In this document: one piece after another, positions 59,718 to 64,000 of the stretch
Position numbering within the stretch: the first letter of the stretch is position 1
Layout: the number at the start of each line of letters is the position of its first letter
Source: Apophysomyces variabilis
Lineage: Eukaryota > Mucoromycota > Mucoromycetes > Mucorales > Mucoraceae
Length of the DNA: 64,000 nt
Assembly: GCA_002749535.1 (NCBI GenBank)
Contig: MZZL01000387.1
Location: forward strand, 498,090-562,089
Reading direction: 5' to 3'
The notes under the pieces: generated by a model
What the model was told of the DNA's origin: nothing
Databases searched by the model: none
Seen by the model: only the letters and a program-made list of their open reading frames with translations
Translations under genes and position numbers: made by a program

Positions 59718-61370
59718 TCCAATTAAGGAAGAAGAAGAAAGAAAAGAGGAACAAATAAGCAACGTGCGGAATCGGAAACGTTGGGGACTTTTTTTACCGT
59801 CTTATCAGATTCGCATCATGTGATGCGAAACAGTTTTACGGTGTGCTTGACTTATCTTTGATATGGAGGACATTTCATTCCATGTAGGAAAGTGAAATAG
59901 CACCTTCGTATGGTATGAGTGCCTTAGGATGTGTTACCATGTTGATTAAAGCACAGTGGCGTCGGGAAGCCAACCTAAGTAGCCAAATGCAGTAAAAATG
60001 TGGCGATCATTTAAAGAGCAAGATACCCCTTTTAATAAAAAAAACCAACAGAAGCAAAAAGGTTAACGTGATGGCTTCTTTCAAGCCCTTCTTTGTGGAC
60101 ATCATCAATGTTTATAGTATTGATTGCAAAACAGGAGAGACGCACAGCTGATCGTGTGAAAAAAGAAAAAAACGAAGCGGCCAGGTTGGGATCAAGTTCA
60201 GCTACAGACATTTTTTCTGTTCCCCATTACATCTGACTGTCACGGTGAAATGAATAGACTGTATTCATACTCTTACTGTAATTACTGTAATTACTGTAAT
60301 TGTATTTCAAAAATAGTGCTGTTCTACTTGTCTGTCGGTATCATGAGGGAAAAATCAGAAAGAAGGGAGCCTGAAATCCATGAAGCTATTCTCTTCTTGA
60401 AACGTTGTACAAAGGAAATCCCGTCCTGGGAAATTTCTAATAAAGAATATATCCCTTAATTGACTTTTCCAATACAGGTTCTGTTAAGGCATACTTTTGT
60501 TGAATCAAGTAAATCTAAACAATCTTATTCAACTTTAAAGACGCAAGGCTAGATAAATGGATAGAAATAATGTCATTGTGATCTGTGATTGATAGGACGA
60601 TGAAACCTAAGATATTAATTGATTCTTTAAATCCACCAGTGGAAAAGCTAAAATGTTTTAGTCACGTCTTTAAATGCTTCTCTTAAGTAATGCAAACCTA
60701 GGGTTGTGGCTTTCTTGCTCCTAGTCCGGTAAAGGATATTTAAATTTTGCTTAATTTTTAATTTATCAATAATGTTGCACGGTCAGGATGGCTTACTAGA
60801 AACTGAAACATTGAGGAGTCAAAATAGACCTGCAATGATAATGTAATAGGGCGCATACTAGCACACTTCAAGGGCCAGAGATCTAGATATATATACTTGC
60901 TTTTTATATTAGTAATGATGATTTATCGTCCCCTTAGAGCTCTCCTCCTTGTTGTTAGCGTTCAACCTATGGGGCTTAATATTTTAGGGAAGACTTTGCA
61001 CACAGACCCGTTTTCTTGTAATGAAAGTGACTGCTATAGTATCATTTCTAGTGCTGCTATGTCTGCTTATGAAACCCGTCATTGTATTGTTATCCTTAGC
61101 TCTTTTGCTATTAATTTCTGGAGATGAAGTCCTTGAGAAGATCTAGTATTTTGGCCTCATAACTAGAAAACGAATATAGCTTAAGCTAATATTTCATTCA
61201 ACCGTAAACGGTTTGAAACCCCTGTGCTAACGCATGTTGTTCTAATATCAATCAAATGAAAGGAAGAAAACAGAAAGAAATAAGCTAGAAGAAAGCTTTC
61301 TTTTTGGCCATATGATATGCTGATTATGTACAGAAGAGAAGGAACAAAATACAGATACTAACGGTAATAG
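59718..61370. other. 1.65-kb gene-poor region
   Basis: Short frames only. Contains a tact-gtaat-type repeat of period 9 at about 60272-60302. No RNA gene recognised. Confidence 0.45.
60272..60302. repeat. 9-bp short tandem repeat (ttactgtaa)
   Basis: About three and a half perfect copies of ttactgtaa in a row. The unit is a near-palindrome (ttac-t-gtaa). Confidence 0.7.
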
Positions 61371-61862
61371 TTAGGTAGATTCGATGGATTTGAAAGATTG
61401 CATCCATTGCCTTAACCTAATTGTAGGTGATCTGCCCGTTGCGCCACGTAGACACTTGGCTTTTAATTCTCTCAAGCAGCGTAATGCTTGATCAATGCCA
61501 AGCAAATGGGCTTGCATTCTCTTTAGGTTATCTAATTCCCGGTCGATGTCCGTCTTGATAATCCCGTGAATTTCTTCGATCTGCCGAAATCTTTCGTAGG
61601 CGGAATTTTTACGTTCATGTATGTAAGCATGTCTTCGAGCGGTCACCCATTCGTTACAGAGATAAAGTTGCTTAATGTAACTGTGTACCTCGCAGATACG
61701 GTAATGGGCATCTAGCAAGTCTTGCTTTACACTTAATAGCTCTCTTTCTAAGTCATAAATGCGTCGCAGATGACAGTATATTTGCGATTGACGTTGATGT
61801 TGCTGAAGTGAAAGATATTGCAAGACTACGTGATAGACGGCGTACATATCTTTCGGAGGCAT
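61371..61862 (-). CDS. hypothetical coiled-coil protein, 163 aa
   Basis: Single open frame from an ATG with no domain I recognise. It is rich in Leu, Arg, Gln and Tyr and helical: HLRRIYDLERELLSVKQDLL, KTDIDRELDNLKRMQAHLLG and DQALRCLRELKAKCLRG have heptad-like spacing. The end is basic (RLRQWMQSFKS). No signal peptide or membrane segment. Coding status rests on length, composition and start context. The surrounding sequence is gene-poor, so an isolated gene or the exon of a longer one are both possible. Confidence 0.5.
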   Translation of the reverse strand: MPPKDMYAVYHVVLQYLSLQQHQRQSQIYCHLRRIYDLERELLSVKQDLLDAHYRICEVHSYIKQLYLCNEWVTARRHAYIHERKNSAYERFRQIEEIHGIIKTDIDRELDNLKRMQAHLLGIDQALRCLRELKAKCLRGATGRSPTIRLRQWMQSFKSIEST

Positions 61863-64000
61863 TAATACAGTGAAATGTATCCTATACTAGATAAAGGGCG
61901 AATTAAAAAACCATGATCCAAAACCCTAGCTTTTTGTTATTTGTCAGTAAGGTGAGGGAGCGATTATTCGGAAATTAAATTACCAGTGCACAGCATGCTG
62001 GCAAACCCTCCATCGAGATCCATGCATGCAAACATGATGGTATAAACTATGTACGTGGGATGACGAAGATGCACCTTATTTGCTTTTTCTGCCCTCCAAC
62101 TTTCTCTTTTAAACTTGCATATGTTCTAATACCGAGACCAACAGACTGGCTTTGTTTTAGCTATTCTTTATAAAGCAAAAAAGACTGCCGCCTTGCACTT
62201 TTTTCCAGTAACATGCTTCAATAAGAAAAGCTTTTTTTTTAGTCCGGCGTAAACAAGCATATTATATCCTATCATGGATAATATACCATTCAATGTTATG
62301 AATTTAACTGTGCACGCCACGTTTTAATTCTACCGAAGGATAATTTATTTTCTACCCAGGTAAATAGAAGATAGTCGATGCTTAGAGAACAAAAGTTGTC
62401 ATCCATACTTGACAGTATATGTTCATATCATGTGGAGGACCTATCTTAATCATTGGCAATTGATGCACAACGAAAGATCGCCCCAGCTTTCTTGTGCCTG
62501 AAATTGGCTTTCTGCTCCCAAATCTGCTGGCAATATACACCAGAGACTTGCCAGGGACTCAATTGGTTCTAGCTTTTAATACCGCCTATCTATTCTTTTT
62601 CTTTTATTCTCATGTAAAAGAGCACACTTACTGAATAGTAATTCTGAAGAAACGCACAGGAGCTTTTCATATGTTTTACGTTTATAAATAAGACCTCAGC
62701 TGAAACAATGCCCTCTTTTTTGTTAAGTCTTTCAGTAGTGCAGGAGTTAAACGAATCAAAACTAACACAACATATTTAGAGGAAGGGTAGGGTTTATAGC
62801 CTTAGACTCATATAATATAATTAGAATACCGCAAATAGTACATATGCTTCTGGTTGAAAAACTGGACCTTATTGCAACGGTTGTTCCTTCGTTGTTAAAT
62901 GGTTCGGATCACTCAAACCAGAAACCGCAGTCATGGATAGGAAATCGATGCATCCTGATCAATGACAGCACTGCACAGATATAGCAAGTGAAATATGGTT
63001 TGCATCAATCAATGATTTATAAGAATAAATATAGAGTTGAGACAAAAGACAACGCCCCCTCAGTATCGATTGACGATGTATGACAGGAAGGCAAGATCAA
63101 GTAAAGGCGAAATAGAACACCCTTCCAACTGTCATGCAGTTTAACCGCAACCCATAGGTTGCTATGTAATTGACGCAAAACAGATATTTAGCAGCATAAA
63201 TACACCCTATGGGTCAGTGTCAGATATTATGAACTTCAGGTTTTCCAAAAAAAATTGGGAAGATTATCCAAAGCGATTCAAATTGCTTGAACTTTCGGAG
63301 AGTCAAATTTTGGAGAATCACCTAATCAAATTGTGAAGATTCCAATAAGAGATTCTGAATCAAAATCGTGTTCTCCTTCAGATGCAAGCCCAACTACATC
63401 ACGAACACATAGATACCTACCCCGCTAATCAGAAACAGTCCTAAATGCCTTAATGCTTAAAACAGTTGAGGATACGGGAAAACGTCAGCAAAAATAGTGT
63501 AGCCGATTTTGTTTGTGTCAAGCAAACGCCAGGTACCTGTATGATACATTGAAAGCCAATAAGTATAGGTTGGACCTTATTAACATACCATTTACAGTAA
63601 ATAAAAAGAAAGTCATTGATAATTATCCACGTAACCAGTTTGAATTACTGAGGAGTAACACATACAAGGAGGCTTACGTGCTGTGTAAAGGAAGCCATGA
63701 TTCTCAACAACTTATCCACGTTGTCAATGTCCTGTGAATCACGTCACAACTAGATAACTACAAAGCTATTAATTATGCTATCATATTAGCTTCCTCAATT
63801 ACGTGAGATGTCGTTCATGACTGCGTCGTATGGGTGAACAAATTCGAGGAGTCATTTCATATATAAGAACGCTAACCGCGCCCGTAATTTCATAAAAGGA
63901 CGAAGTAGAAGTCAACTAAAGAAATGAAATATTTACAATACATTTCATATGATCCAGTTTTATTTGTGTAGCGGGATCCAGAACGCATATTAGCAGAGAG
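61863..64000. other. gene-poor right end of the window
   Basis: One plus-strand frame (63513-63737, 74 codons: LYDTLKANKYRLDLINIPF) is open and polar with Cys and His. It starts from an ATG-less context and I do not recognise it. The region may hold decayed mobile DNA. No other support for genes here. Confidence 0.4.

Overview
The window looks like a nuclear chromosome segment of a filamentous early-diverging fungus, most likely Mucoromycota. It is moderately AT-rich with short GT-AG introns (about 31-145 nt, several per gene). Gene content is typically fungal: a Rim15/Cek1 kinase with a receiver domain, a Bck1-type MAPKKK, Tup1 WD40 and GH20 hexosaminidase. It also carries a MULE transposon with an OTU protease domain and a 7-TM protein of a type I associate with this phylum. 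Exon structures were rebuilt by hand from reading-frame continuity, splice motifs and family conservation. Where a boundary is ambiguous the entry says so.

Layout. 1-1.45 kb: no convincing gene. 1.45-9.98 kb (+): RIM15/CEK1-like kinase. 10.2-11.6 kb (-): multi-pass membrane protein. 11.97-12.70 kb (+): 165-aa protein of unknown function. 12.77-15.76 kb (-): MCM3, 11 exons. 15.8-19.1 kb: gene-poor. 19.1-22.5 kb (+): SAM-containing Bck1-like MAPKKK. 23.1-25.1 kb (+): secreted GH20. 25.2-26.2 kb (-): DTWD1-type tRNA-modifying enzyme. 26.5-26.9 kb (-): TMEM14 family. 28.0-29.3 kb (+): V-ATPase subunit D. 29.5-30.6 kb (-): Ser/Thr-rich single-pass surface protein. About 31.2 kb: decayed transposase. 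32.5-35.0 kb (-): Tup1 WD40 portion joined to a decayed acetyl-CoA synthetase fragment. 35.65-36.55 kb (+): 4-TM Cys-rich protein. 36.66-39.79 kb (+): broken MULE with OTU domain. 40.35-41.91 kb (+): nucleostemin/Nug1-like GTPase. 42.7-45.2 kb (-): MAK/Ime2-type kinase. 45.4-46.0 kb: 97-bp minisatellite. 46.7-51.5 kb (-): ZIP4/SPO22-like meiotic protein. 51.7-52.2 kb (+): mitochondrial uL11. 53.6-55.5 kb (+): PP2C phosphatase. 55.6-56.0 kb: 107-bp tandem repeat. 56.1-57.3 kb (+): coiled-coil protein. 58.1-59.7 kb (-): kinase-like protein without the catalytic Asp. 61.4-61.9 kb (-): coiled-coil protein. The rest to 64 kb is gene-poor.

Most genes are unrelated housekeeping or signalling genes, and there is no biosynthetic cluster. 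Two themes recur. Several signalling components are present: the Rim15 nutrient kinase, the Bck1 cell-wall-integrity MAPKKK, a MAK/Ime2 kinase, a PP2C, a possible pseudokinase and a surface protein that could be a wall-stress sensor. There are also signs of rearrangement: the ACS-Tup1 chimera, the MULE, the nucleostemin-like gene whose 5' end is not visible next to the MULE, and two minisatellites beside gene starts. The MAK/Ime2-type kinase and the ZIP4-like gene, both from families used in meiosis, lie only about 1.4 kb apart.
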